Assembly (NCBI GenBank): GCA_902802045.1
Contig: CADCKQ010000004.1
Span: 113,185-177,184, forward strand
DNA length: 64,000 nt
Source: Oscillospiraceae bacterium
GTDB taxonomy: Bacteria; Bacillota; Clostridia; Oscillospirales; Oscillospiraceae
Direction: 5' to 3'
Made by a program: the position numbers and the translations under genes. This document shows, piece by piece, positions 1 to 7,686 of the stretch (its first letter is position 1; each line of letters opens with the position of its first letter). Under the pieces are notes generated by a model. It was not told the DNA's origin, made no database searches, and worked only from the letters and a program-made list of their open reading frames with translations.

Positions 1-1
1 C

Positions 2-1045
2 TTTGACGCGCTGATAGATGAGAACGGCATCATGTGGGGAAGAGGGACCCTGGACACAAAGAACACCTTCAACGCCTCACTTACGGCTGCCGACCATCTG
101 ATAGCGAAAGGTTTCGTCCCCGAGCACGACGTGTATTTCGCATATTCCGGCGGGGAAGAGATAAACGACGAGGGAGCTGTCAATATAGTGAAATGGTTCT
201 CGGAGCAGGGCATAAGGCCCGCGCTCGTTCTCGATGAAGGCGGAGCGGTGGTCCAGGATGTATTTCCCGGAGTAAAGCGCCCCTGCGGCATGGTCGGTAT
301 AGCCGAAAAGGGAATGATGAACGTGAAATTCACTGCGAAGTCCGCCGGCGGGCATGCGAGTGCTCCGAAGCCCGGTTCTCCGCTGGTGCGCCTCTCGAGA
401 GCTGCCGTAAAGCTTGAGGAGCATCCGTTCAAATACCATATGACCAAGCCCGCGGCGGAGATGTTCAACACTCTCGGCAGACACTCGTCCTTCCTCTACA
501 GGATGATCTTTGCCAATTTCTGGCTCTTCGGAGGTCTGTTCGACATGATCTGCAAAAAGGGCGGGGGCACGATAAACGCGCTGATGAGGACGACGGTTGC
601 GCTCACTCAGAGCAAGGGTAGCAGCGCTCCGAACGTTATTCCTCCCGAGGCTGAGATGATAGCGAACCTGAGGCTCAATCCCGAGGACAGTATCGCTTCG
701 GCCAAAGAATATCTGAGAAAAGTCATAGACGACGACAGCATCTCCATCGAGGTCGGAGATTCCATGGAGCCCAGTCCCATTTCCGAGACGGACTGTGAGG
801 CCTGGAACAAAGTGGCGGAGAGCGTATCGGAGACCTGGGACGGCTGCATCGTCTCTCCTTATCTCATGGTCCAGTGCTCGGACAGCCGCCACTACAGGGA
901 TATCTCAAACCATGTTTATAAATTCAGCGTCGCCGACATGACAGCGGATCAGCTGGAGAGCATACACGGAAACGACGAGCATATCAGCGTCTCGACGGTC
1001 AGAAAGGCCTCCGAGTTCTATATAAGACTTCTTTCCAGGTGCTGA
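2..1045 (+). CDS. M20 family metallopeptidase (5' partial)
   Basis: Zinc-dependent peptidase of the M20 family, which removes N- or C-terminal residues from small peptides or N-acyl amino acids in the cytoplasm. The frame is open to the left edge, so the N-terminus with the first metal-binding His is outside the window. What is present starts just before the GRGTLDTK motif (metal-bridging Asp) and continues with SGGEEINDEG (catalytic Glu and metal Glu) and the dimerisation/lid domain (about residues 100-215) with GGHASAP. The SSAPNVIPP and late His-containing HGNDEHI segments fit the carboxypeptidase-S/PM20D1 branch. Substrate cannot be told. The next gene follows after 6 bp, so the two are probably cotranscribed. 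Confidence 0.9.
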   Translation, partial: FDALIDENGIMWGRGTLDTKNTFNASLTAADHLIAKGFVPEHDVYFAYSGGEEINDEGAVNIVKWFSEQGIRPALVLDEGGAVVQDVFPGVKRPCGMVGIAEKGMMNVKFTAKSAGGHASAPKPGSPLVRLSRAAVKLEEHPFKYHMTKPAAEMFNTLGRHSSFLYRMIFANFWLFGGLFDMICKKGGGTINALMRTTVALTQSKGSSAPNVIPPEAEMIANLRLNPEDSIASAKEYLRKVIDDDSISIEVGDSMEPSPISETDCEAWNKVAESVSETWDGCIVSPYLMVQCSDSRHYRDISNHVYKFSVADMTADQLESIHGNDEHISVSTVRKASEFYIRLLSRC

Positions 1046-1051
1046 GAGACG

Positions 1052-1714
1052 ATGAGATTTTCCACAGTCAGAAGCAAGGACGATTTCGTCCGGCTCGTAA
1101 AAAGGGCAGGGATCCTGCCCTGCTTCGTAAATGAACTGGAGGGCTTTTCGGCAGAGGAGCATATAGCCCCGGAGTACTGGTTTCCAGAAGAGGGAGAGGG
1201 CTTCTGGGAGTGGAAAGGGCCCGTAATAAGGGACTCGGGCTGCGCCTACGGAAAGCTCTTCAAGGGCAGAGCCAGTTTCATGACCCTGGAGTATTACAGG
1301 GAGTTTGCAAACTACAGACGCAACGGTTATGATTTCGACGCGCTGGTCGACGAGGGCCTTGCAAGATACAGGGACATTGACGTCTACAACAAGCTCAGCG
1401 AGGCGGGTTCGATACTCTCGACGGATCTCATGCATATGTGCGACATGAAATCCTTCAACGATTCGATAGTGCATCTGCAGAGGCTCGGCTATGTCATAAT
1501 CGCGGACTTCGAGTACCGTGTCAACAAGAGGGGAGAACTCTACGGCTGGGGCGTCACCAGGTACGAGACGCCAGAGTATCATTTTGGAGCGGCGTTTACG
1601 GATAAGGTCTATGAACACAGTCCCGAGGAGTCGAAGGAGATACTTATAGACAGGATAGAATACCTGCGCCCGAAGGCGTCGTTTGAGGAGATCGAAAAAT
1701 TCGTAAAAAGATAA
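1052..1714 (+). CDS. AlkZ-related protein
   Basis: A 220-residue soluble protein resembling the clostridial family named AlkZ-related, distant relatives of winged-helix DNA glycosylases that unhook interstrand crosslinks. I recognise the family from the WEW.gPvi core, the YGKLF.G.asFmtleyy segment, the FANYRRNGYDFDAL motif (about residues 90-105), and the C-terminal RVNKRGELYGWGVTRYETPE block. Activity is not established for this branch; DNA repair is inferred from the name only. It lies 6 bp after the M20 peptidase stop and probably shares its transcript. Nothing in the frame looks broken. Confidence 0.7.
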   Translation: MRFSTVRSKDDFVRLVKRAGILPCFVNELEGFSAEEHIAPEYWFPEEGEGFWEWKGPVIRDSGCAYGKLFKGRASFMTLEYYREFANYRRNGYDFDALVDEGLARYRDIDVYNKLSEAGSILSTDLMHMCDMKSFNDSIVHLQRLGYVIIADFEYRVNKRGELYGWGVTRYETPEYHFGAAFTDKVYEHSPEESKEILIDRIEYLRPKASFEEIEKFVKR

Positions 1715-1724
1715 TAAAAATCTG

Positions 1725-1780
1725 TTGACAAACAGAGTTAGACATGTTAAACTCTAGCCAAAGTTAAACGCAACTAACTT
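1725..1780 (+). promoter_or_regulatory. Strong promoter with two overlapping/adjacent palindromes, no gene behind it
   Basis: TTGACA (1725-1730), 17-bp spacer, then an extended -10 TGTTAAACT (1745-1753). A 20-bp palindrome GAGTTAGACATGTTAAACTC (1735-1754; 16 of 20 positions symmetric) covers the spacer and -10. A second, AAGTTAAACGCAACTAACTT (1761-1780), sits just after it on the likely start site. The GTTA-N8-TAAC shape resembles operators of DtxR/MntR-type metalloregulators; that assignment is inference. From here to the terminator at 1943-1984 I find no ORF with a ribosome site, so the transcript would be about 220 nt of non-coding RNA or the remains of a lost gene. Confidence 0.6.
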
Positions 1781-1942
1781 ATTTGTTTAAAACGTAACTC
1801 TTCTTTGAAAGCTGCCGGCCGCCATCCGGTAAAGTTTGAGACATTTTGATAACCTTCCTTACAATTAACCTTCCTCTCTTTTCACTTTCCAAGATCCATC
1901 CCTTTCCTGTCGGATCACTTCCTTCAGATACCCTCCGTATAT

Positions 1943-1984
1943 AAAAAGAAATGATGCAGAGCTTTCACTGCGTCATTTCTTTTT
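1943..1984 (+). terminator. Rho-independent terminator
   Basis: A 17-bp stem (AAAAAGAAATGATGCAG paired with CTGCGTCATTTCTTTTT, one G-U) with an 8-nt loop and a T-tract. It closes the gene-less transcription unit that starts near 1760 and stands directly upstream of the prsW-like gene's promoter, whose -10 is TATAAT with a TGC extension at 2008-2016. Confidence 0.8.
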
Positions 1985-2047
1985 CCGTTTTATTTTGCTT
2001 TCCTCTGTGCTATAATTCTTTCAATGATCTCGAAGGGGGATATGAAA

Positions 2048-2755
2048 ATGCTCACACTGCTCTCATCGGTTCCCAAAATAATGATCGCCGCGGCGGTACT
2101 TCCCGCTATGGTACTGCTGATCTATGTCTACAGAAAGGACGTCACGGAAAAGGAGCCGGGCAATCTGCTCTTTAATCTCCTGCTGCTCGGCGCGCTGTCG
2201 ACTGTCTTTGCCTCAATGACCGAACTTCTCGGTCAGCATGTTCTCGACAGTATCAGCTTTGAGTCCGAGACTATGAAAAACGCGATCCTCTGCTTCATCG
2301 TCGTGGCGCTCTCCGAGGAGGGCTTCAAATATCTTCTTCTGAGGTACAGGACCTGGAAAGAGCCGAACTTCAACTGCACCTTCGACGGGGTCGTTTACGC
2401 GGTATTCGTCTCAATGGGCTTCGCGATCATAGAAAACATCAAATATGTTTTCGCCTACGGGCTCGCCACTGCTCTTGTCAGAGCCGTCACGGCGGTCCCC
2501 GGGCACGCCTGCTTCGGCGTTTTCATGGGAGTCTTCTACGGGCTTGCCAAACGCCACCAGTCAGATCCGGACGGAGGCGCCGCCTGCAGGAAATACGGAA
2601 TCGCCGCTTTAGTTGTTCCTGTACTGCTCCACGGCCTTTATGATTTTACAGCCACCTCGTCACAGGTGTACATCTTCTTCGCTGTTATCATCGCTATCAT
2701 GTTCGCCGCGGTGAAGGCTGTAAATGCCGCCTCTCGAAACGACAGCTACGTCTGA
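2048..2755 (+). CDS. PrsW family intramembrane metalloprotease
   Basis: Polytopic membrane protease of the PrsW/CAAX-protease superfamily; PrsW of Bacillus cleaves the anti-sigma factor RsiW at site 1. Visible motifs in order are EEGFK (EExxK, metal/catalytic Glu pair, about residue 86), FAIIENIKY (about 125), AVPGHACFG and HGLYD near the C-terminus, set in about seven hydrophobic segments. I place the start at 2048: the AGGGGGA ribosome site (2034-2040) leaves 7 nt to this ATG, while the ATGs at 2024 and 2042 are too close or upstream of it. It has its own extended -10 promoter (TATAAT 2011-2016). No sigma/anti-sigma pair lies nearby, so the substrate is unknown. Confidence 0.9.
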   Translation: MLTLLSSVPKIMIAAAVLPAMVLLIYVYRKDVTEKEPGNLLFNLLLLGALSTVFASMTELLGQHVLDSISFESETMKNAILCFIVVALSEEGFKYLLLRYRTWKEPNFNCTFDGVVYAVFVSMGFAIIENIKYVFAYGLATALVRAVTAVPGHACFGVFMGVFYGLAKRHQSDPDGGAACRKYGIAALVVPVLLHGLYDFTATSSQVYIFFAVIIAIMFAAVKAVNAASRNDSYV

Positions 2756-2758
2756 TAA

Positions 2759-3727
2759 TTAATTCCCGCTGCTCGCTTGCGCCGAGCGGACGACATCGCT
2801 GTCAGCGAGGTCCAGCTTGAGGTATTCGTTGACGATCTCGAGGACGGTCTCATCCTTCAGGATCATCGAGATCTCGATCCTTCTGTTCTCGGCCCTGCCT
2901 TCGTCGGTCGAGTTGCTCGCCACAGGCCTCGTCTCTCCGTAGCCGGCTGCGCAGAAGTACTCGGCGTATCGGCTCAGTTTGGCGTTTCTGCCGGAGAGCA
3001 GGTAGTTCAGAACGGAATTGGCTCTGTTCGTGGAAAGTGCCCGGTTGTCTATATCCGAGCCGATATCGTCCGTGTGACCGGAGATGACTATCGAATCGAC
3101 GTATTTGGCGTTCTCCTCATCGGACAGAAACTCGGTAAATACATCTATAAGCTTATTGAGGACAGCTTCGCTGTTCTCTTTTATTTCATATGAGCCGAGA
3201 TCGAACAGAACGCTCTCGCTCAGTATAATGCTCCCGTTCTCACCGATCGTGACTGTGCCCCTGTTTCCGAGCACGCTTTCCATGCTCTCTCTCATCTGCT
3301 CGAGGATCGAGAGCCTCAAAACTGCGATGGTCTGCATCTGGTTTCTCATCTCGGTGAGCTCTTCGTTGGCGGCAGAAATATACTCGGTCTGACTGAGTAT
3401 CTTCTCCTCCTGCTCCTTCTGAAGGAGCTTTGCCTCCTCGAGATCGCCCAATACCAGAGCGAGCTCAGCCTTCGCGTCCTCGACATTGGCCTGAGTCTCA
3501 TCGAGCTGGGTCTGAACCAGAGTCAGCTGCGTCTCGCTGTCCGCGAGCGCCTCCTTGGTGTTTTGCAGATTGTTGCCTGTAACGAGGTTCTGTATGTAAG
3601 AGAGCAGCATCAGGAAGAACAGTATCAGCGCAAACGAGGACATCATGTCCGCATAAGACGGCCAGAAGCCCTGCTCGCCCTCCGGGGAAGCGGAGCGGGA
3701 GGCCGTTTTGACCATGCTCCTTCTCAT
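2759..3727 (-). CDS. MotB-like stator protein with OmpA peptidoglycan-binding domain
   Basis: Stator B subunit of a 5:2 rotary ion motor. It has one N-terminal membrane helix (about residues 20-45) carrying the conserved ion-binding Asp in WPSYADMMSS. A coiled coil rich in Glu/Gln follows (about 55-130), then an OmpA/MotB domain (about 155-310) with VISGHTDDIG, NRALSTNRANSV and the GYGETRPVASN...NRRIEI signature that binds peptidoglycan. Its start overlaps the motA-like stop by 4 bp (ATGA). No flagellar, chemotaxis, Tol or gliding genes are in the window. The closest concept is the ZorAB/MotAB/ExbBD family; the driven partner is unknown. Confidence 0.85.
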   Translation of the reverse strand: MRRSMVKTASRSASPEGEQGFWPSYADMMSSFALILFFLMLLSYIQNLVTGNNLQNTKEALADSETQLTLVQTQLDETQANVEDAKAELALVLGDLEEAKLLQKEQEEKILSQTEYISAANEELTEMRNQMQTIAVLRLSILEQMRESMESVLGNRGTVTIGENGSIILSESVLFDLGSYEIKENSEAVLNKLIDVFTEFLSDEENAKYVDSIVISGHTDDIGSDIDNRALSTNRANSVLNYLLSGRNAKLSRYAEYFCAAGYGETRPVASNSTDEGRAENRRIEISMILKDETVLEIVNEYLKLDLADSDVVRSAQASSGN

Positions 3728-4611
3728 TTGTTTCTTCCCTCCGCGTAGTCGCTGATCTTCTTAAGCACTGCCGAGAAATCCCTTATCGAGACGTCGAGCC
3801 TCTCGACTGTCCCGCGCAGGTTGTAGTCCACCTCACCGAATTCGTGTACTCCGTTGTTGAAGGTGCCTATGCTCCGGTCGAAATTGTACATGGTATTGTT
3901 AAGGGCATTCGTCGCGGAGGCGAGTGTCTTTTCCATGTTCTTCGAGGCGGAATCGATCGCGTTCTTCATGAGCTTGATGGCGTCTGCGTCATTTCTTGCC
4001 CTGTCGGTCGGCAGAGTAGGGGCGACGCTGTGGTCAAGCCAGAGCTCGACGGAGGTCTCCATGCTCTCACGGAGCGCTTGCGGGTTCATGATGGATTTAA
4101 GGACAGTCAGCAGTATCGAGCAGGCGACGCCGACCAGCGATGTGTAGAAGGCGACACCCATTCCGGACAGAGCCGACATGAGTCCTCCGCCCACGCTGTC
4201 GAGAACGCTCAGCCACTCCTCAGTATTGCTGAAGGAGATGAGCTCCGTCAGAGAGGAGACCGAGAGACTCAGCCCCAGGAAGGTTCCAAAAAGGCCCAGC
4301 GTTACGAAGAGCGAAACAGCGCTGTTTAAAAACCTCTCGCAAAACAGCAGTCCGCCCAGGCGCGAGGAGACGCCTTCGGAGATGATGGCGGGCGTATTGG
4401 TCTCGCTGCCCCAGATCCTGTAGGTCTCGGCATAGGATTGGTTTACATAACTAAGAAAACGACTGCTCCTGAAATCTTTTCTGATATTGGAGGATATGAG
4501 TTTGTATCTCCCGCATACATAGAAGAGAATAATGAGGGAGATCGCGAACAGTATCAGTATCACAGCTATTACTGCGATCCCGACTGCAGGCATGTTTTTT
4601 ATGATATCCAT
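3724..4611 (-). CDS. MotA/TolQ/ExbB-like proton channel protein
   Basis: Stator A subunit partner of the downstream MotB-like protein. Three hydrophobic stretches are visible: an N-terminal helix (about residues 8-32), then AVSLFVTLGLFGTFLGLSLS (about 97-117) and the GVAFYTSLVGVACSILLTVL block (about 150-175). The last two match the MotA/TolQ/ExbB core (PF01618). The C-terminal 110 residues are a hydrophilic helical tail (ASKNMEKTLASATNALNNTM and onward), shorter than the tail of ZorA. Upstream on the minus strand are a GGGGAAAG ribosome site and a TGG-TATAAT extended -10 (about 4632-4640). The two genes form a complete two-gene operon; no ZorC, ZorD or ZorE homologue is beside them. Confidence 0.82.
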   Translation of the reverse strand: MDIIKNMPAVGIAVIAVILILFAISLIILFYVCGRYKLISSNIRKDFRSSRFLSYVNQSYAETYRIWGSETNTPAIISEGVSSRLGGLLFCERFLNSAVSLFVTLGLFGTFLGLSLSVSSLTELISFSNTEEWLSVLDSVGGGLMSALSGMGVAFYTSLVGVACSILLTVLKSIMNPQALRESMETSVELWLDHSVAPTLPTDRARNDADAIKLMKNAIDSASKNMEKTLASATNALNNTMYNFDRSIGTFNNGVHEFGEVDYNLRGTVERLDVSIRDFSAVLKKISDYAEGRNK

Positions 4612-4700
4612 ATTCTTTCCCCTTTCGGATAAAGGTCAGGGCAATTATACCACCTGAAAAATCCTATAATTTAATAATTTATTAAGCTTGCATATTTCTG

Positions 4701-4728
4701 AAAAGGGCGTCCGGAAATCCCGGGCGCC
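4701..4728 (-). terminator. Terminator of the beta-helix protein gene
   Basis: On the minus strand a 9-bp G/C stem (4728-4720 with 4714-4706) and a 5-nt loop, followed by a short T-run (4704-4701). It lies 24 bp past the stop of the gene that ends at 4752. Confidence 0.65.
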
Positions 4729-4751
4729 GTTCTCTGTATTGTTTTCAATGC

Positions 4752-6146
4752 TTAGGGCTTTCCGCCTCCCGGGCGGCCGTGGCCTCCGCCGAAACCTCCG
4801 CCTCCGAAGCCTCCGTCAGGGGGCATCTCACCACCGGGTAATTCGCCGCCCGGCATTCCGCCTCCAGGCCCGCCGAAGCCGCCATGCATGTTTCCGAACA
4901 TTCCGCCGCCCATCATCGAGTTGCGGATTTCCGTGACCTGCTGTCCGTTCACATATACTGTCCCGCCGTTGATGGCGCCGTTTGTCGTATAGTCGAAGGG
5001 GAAATTGGCTTCAATACTGATCTCTCCGCCGTTTATTATCAGTGAGCCGTTCGAGTCCATCGCGTCCGTGTCTCCGGCGCCCATAGTGATGCTTATTTTT
5101 CCGCCGTTTATGACGATCGAGGATTCCACGCTGCTGCTCTTATTCGAGGCGTTGATCCCGTCATCGGAAGCAGAGACCGTTATATTTCCGCCGTTTATCT
5201 CAACGTATGTCGCCTCGAGCCCTTCTTTTGAGCTTATATTGAAGGTCCCGTCCTCGATCACGAGAGTCGTCGCAGCCTGGATCCCGTCGGATTTTGACTG
5301 TATGTTGAATGTCCCATTTTCTATATATATATTGCCGACGGATGAGTCCTCGCCGTTCTCGCAGTGGAAGGCGTCCTTATAGGAAACAACGTCGAAGCTG
5401 CCTGCTGCGATCAAAATGGAGTCGTTGGCCTCAAAACTGTCCTTCGCGGTTTGTACGGTATAGGTGCCACCGGTGATCTTCAGATCGTCCTTGCAGGAGA
5501 CGCCGTTCCCGTCATAGCAGACTATGTTCAGAGTACCGAGCCCGTTCAGTGTGAGGTTGTCCTTCGAGAAGATCACGGCGTCTGTGTTCGTGTCCCCGTC
5601 GCTTACAAACCCCGATGTGACCTGCAGTGTGTTCTCCGAGCCCTCAGCCGTGGTGATAAAGACCTTGTCCGCCGAGACGACATATATAACGGGGAAATCC
5701 TCATTTGAGATCTCTGCTCCCTCGAGCACTATCTGTACCTTTTCGGTGCTGTCGGCGTCGACCTTCACTGTGAAGTTTTCGGCCTTGCCGGAGAGAACAT
5801 ATACGCCCTCTTCTGTGATCCCGTAAGTCTTGCCGTCTTCGGCCTCTATTGAAACAGCGTCAGTAAGATCCGCTTCCTGGTTTATGTCGCGTTTTGTAAA
5901 AATGTTGTCTTCCTGTATGTTGTCTGAAGTCTTGACCTCTTCGGCGGCAGTTTCGTCTACAGAGGAAGTGTCCGCCTTACCATCAGTTACACGGTTTTCA
6001 GTTTCAGTCACCGCAGACGTGCTCTTTGTCTCCGTGCTTTCCTTTGACGAAGATGCAGCGGCCGCTCCGCAGCCGACGAGCATAATGCTCAGTACTAAAG
6101 CGACTGCGACGGCGACAGTCATTTTCTTATTCAAATTATTTTTCAT
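4752..6146 (-). CDS. Secreted carbohydrate-binding-domain (DUF4353) lipoprotein
   Basis: A surface protein of 464 residues with a right-handed beta-helix of the Cthe_2159/DUF4353 type, known from Clostridium thermocellum to bind acidic polysaccharide and calcium. The signal region MKNNLNKKMTVAVAVALVLS ends in a lipobox-like LVGCGAA, so lipid anchoring at the Cys (about residue 27) is likely. Then come a Ser/Thr/Glu-rich linker, beta-helix rungs with repeated INGG, IENGTFNI, IEDGTFNI and VEINGG units, and a Gly/Pro/Met-rich tail (about 405-464). The start at 6146 is set by a GGGAGG ribosome site; the frame stays open upstream to 6629 but lacks a supported start there. It is divergent from murT. 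Confidence 0.85.
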   Translation of the reverse strand: MKNNLNKKMTVAVAVALVLSIMLVGCGAAAASSSKESTETKSTSAVTETENRVTDGKADTSSVDETAAEEVKTSDNIQEDNIFTKRDINQEADLTDAVSIEAEDGKTYGITEEGVYVLSGKAENFTVKVDADSTEKVQIVLEGAEISNEDFPVIYVVSADKVFITTAEGSENTLQVTSGFVSDGDTNTDAVIFSKDNLTLNGLGTLNIVCYDGNGVSCKDDLKITGGTYTVQTAKDSFEANDSILIAAGSFDVVSYKDAFHCENGEDSSVGNIYIENGTFNIQSKSDGIQAATTLVIEDGTFNISSKEGLEATYVEINGGNITVSASDDGINASNKSSSVESSIVINGGKISITMGAGDTDAMDSNGSLIINGGEISIEANFPFDYTTNGAINGGTVYVNGQQVTEIRNSMMGGGMFGNMHGGFGGPGGGMPGGELPGGEMPPDGGFGGGGFGGGHGRPGGGKP

Positions 6147-6248
6147 TTTATTGCCTCCCGGGTAGATTCTGCTCCTTCGAGCGTACTCATCATACAGAGG
6201 AAACTTTAAGCGAAACTGAAAAACCGGTGAATTAATTGTTAACAGAAA

Positions 6249-6277
6249 TTGCCATGCAGATTTAAAGATGATATAAT
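6249..6277 (+). promoter_or_regulatory. Promoter of the murT-like gene
   Basis: TTGCCA (6249-6254), a 17-bp spacer and TATAAT (6272-6277). The expected start site is near 6284, leaving a leader of about 20 nt before the ATG at 6306. Confidence 0.7.
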
Positions 6278-6305
6278 CGCATGATAAAAAACACGGGGTA
6301 TGTAT

Positions 6306-7682
6306 ATGAAAGCAATACTTGTATTTGCGATAACGGCTGCGAAGCTTGCCAGATGGATCTGCCGCGTTTTGAATAAAGGCGGGACTGCCCTGCCCGGAAG
6401 GATAGCCGTAAAGCTCTGCCCGGATATCTTGAAGCAGCTGGGTTCGCAGGTAAATACTGTCTGCGTGACAGGCACGAACGGCAAGACCACGACCTGCAGG
6501 ATCATAGAGGAGTGCATGAAGGAGGCGGGGCTCGACTATTTCGCAAACAGAGCGGGGGCTAATCTTCACGTAGGAATAGTAACCGAGTTCATTATGAACA
6601 GCACACTCTCCGGAAGGATGAAGAAGCACTACTGCGTGATGGAGTGCGACGAGGCGGCCTCGGTCAGAATATTCGCGGATACGCTTCCGAAGGTCATAAC
6701 CGTCACGAATCTCTTCGCAGACCAGGTGGACCGCTTCGGTGACGTAAAAGGTACCGCTTCATATATTAAGAAAGCGATATCGCAGGTTCCGGAGGCTGCT
6801 CTTGTTTTGAACGGAGACTGCCCGGTCTCGGCCTCCCTGGCTTACGGAATGCCCAACAGGACGATCCTGTTCGGATTTGAAGAGACTGCAGTCCCAAGAG
6901 ATGAGATCCCCGAAAAAACGGACATCCCTTCATGTATGAACTGCGGGGAAGCACAATACGAATACAGCTACATAGTCTTCGACCACCTCGGCGGCTTTAA
7001 GTGCCCGAAATGCGGGGTACAGCGAAAGAAGGCCGATATAGGCGTTCTTGAGATCAAAGATCAAAGCGCCTCGGGCTCCAAAATAAGAGCCTCGGTATTC
7101 GGGAAAGAGGAGGATATCTCCGTCAATCTGCCGGCAGTTTACAATATCTGTAACGCGCTCGCCGCGATAGGCTCTGCCTGCGCCCTCGGGATCGGAGAAG
7201 AGACTGCCCTTAATTCCGTAGCAGCCTTCAAGGGCGGTTTCGGGCGCATGGAAGTGCTGAATCTAGGAAAAAAAGGCGCCAGAATGATACTCGCCAAGAA
7301 CAAGGCGGGCACAGACCAGGTGATCAGATATATACAGACCCTGAAAGAACCCTTTGTCCTAAGCTTCTGCCTCAACCATCGCATCTCGGACGGCACAGAT
7401 TTCTCCTGGATAGAGGAGGCGGACTACGAGGGGCTTCTGGTGGCCGGAGATCTGCTCAAAAAGGTCTATGTCTCCGGCGAGTGCTCGAAGGAGCTCTATG
7501 AAAGGCTTAAAGAGGCGGGCATCAGCGAGGATATAATGGCGATAGAAAACGATTATCAGAAGCTTGCAAGGCAGCTCAATGAAGAGGACGTGCAGATCCT
7601 GGTGATCCCGAACTATACAGCCATGATGGAATCGCGTGACGCGATAATAAAGCTTTGCGGCGGAGATAATTTCTGGGAGTGA
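6306..7682 (+). CDS. murT: MurT-like Mur ligase (lipid II isoglutaminyl synthase subunit)
   Basis: ATP-dependent Mur ligase. MurT with GatD amidates the D-Glu of lipid II to D-isoglutamine, at the inner face of the membrane. Visible are the P-loop GTNGKTTT (about residue 58), the central Mur ligase domain with MECDEAA, a zinc ribbon typical of MurT (CMNCG ... CPKCG, about 210-240) and the C-terminal domain (DUF1727, about 310-450). The ATG at 6306 is preferred over 6300 because the GGGG ribosome site (6295-6298) would be 1 nt from the latter. The usual neighbour gatD is absent; a deaminase-like gene follows after 4 bp instead. An MurT-like paralogue with another role cannot be excluded. Confidence 0.85.
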   Translation: MKAILVFAITAAKLARWICRVLNKGGTALPGRIAVKLCPDILKQLGSQVNTVCVTGTNGKTTTCRIIEECMKEAGLDYFANRAGANLHVGIVTEFIMNSTLSGRMKKHYCVMECDEAASVRIFADTLPKVITVTNLFADQVDRFGDVKGTASYIKKAISQVPEAALVLNGDCPVSASLAYGMPNRTILFGFEETAVPRDEIPEKTDIPSCMNCGEAQYEYSYIVFDHLGGFKCPKCGVQRKKADIGVLEIKDQSASGSKIRASVFGKEEDISVNLPAVYNICNALAAIGSACALGIGEETALNSVAAFKGGFGRMEVLNLGKKGARMILAKNKAGTDQVIRYIQTLKEPFVLSFCLNHRISDGTDFSWIEEADYEGLLVAGDLLKKVYVSGECSKELYERLKEAGISEDIMAIENDYQKLARQLNEEDVQILVIPNYTAMMESRDAIIKLCGGDNFWE

Positions 7683-7686
7683 AGAT

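Noticed and set aside
2759..4611. A Zorya anti-phage system
   Set aside because: Only the ZorAB-like motor is present; no ZorC, ZorD or ZorE, and the A subunit tail is short. A motor pair alone does not support a defence call.
4752..6629. A 625-residue version of the beta-helix protein
   Set aside because: The added 160 residues run into the murT gene and lack a start with a ribosome site; the GGGAGG site and signal peptide fix the start at 6146.
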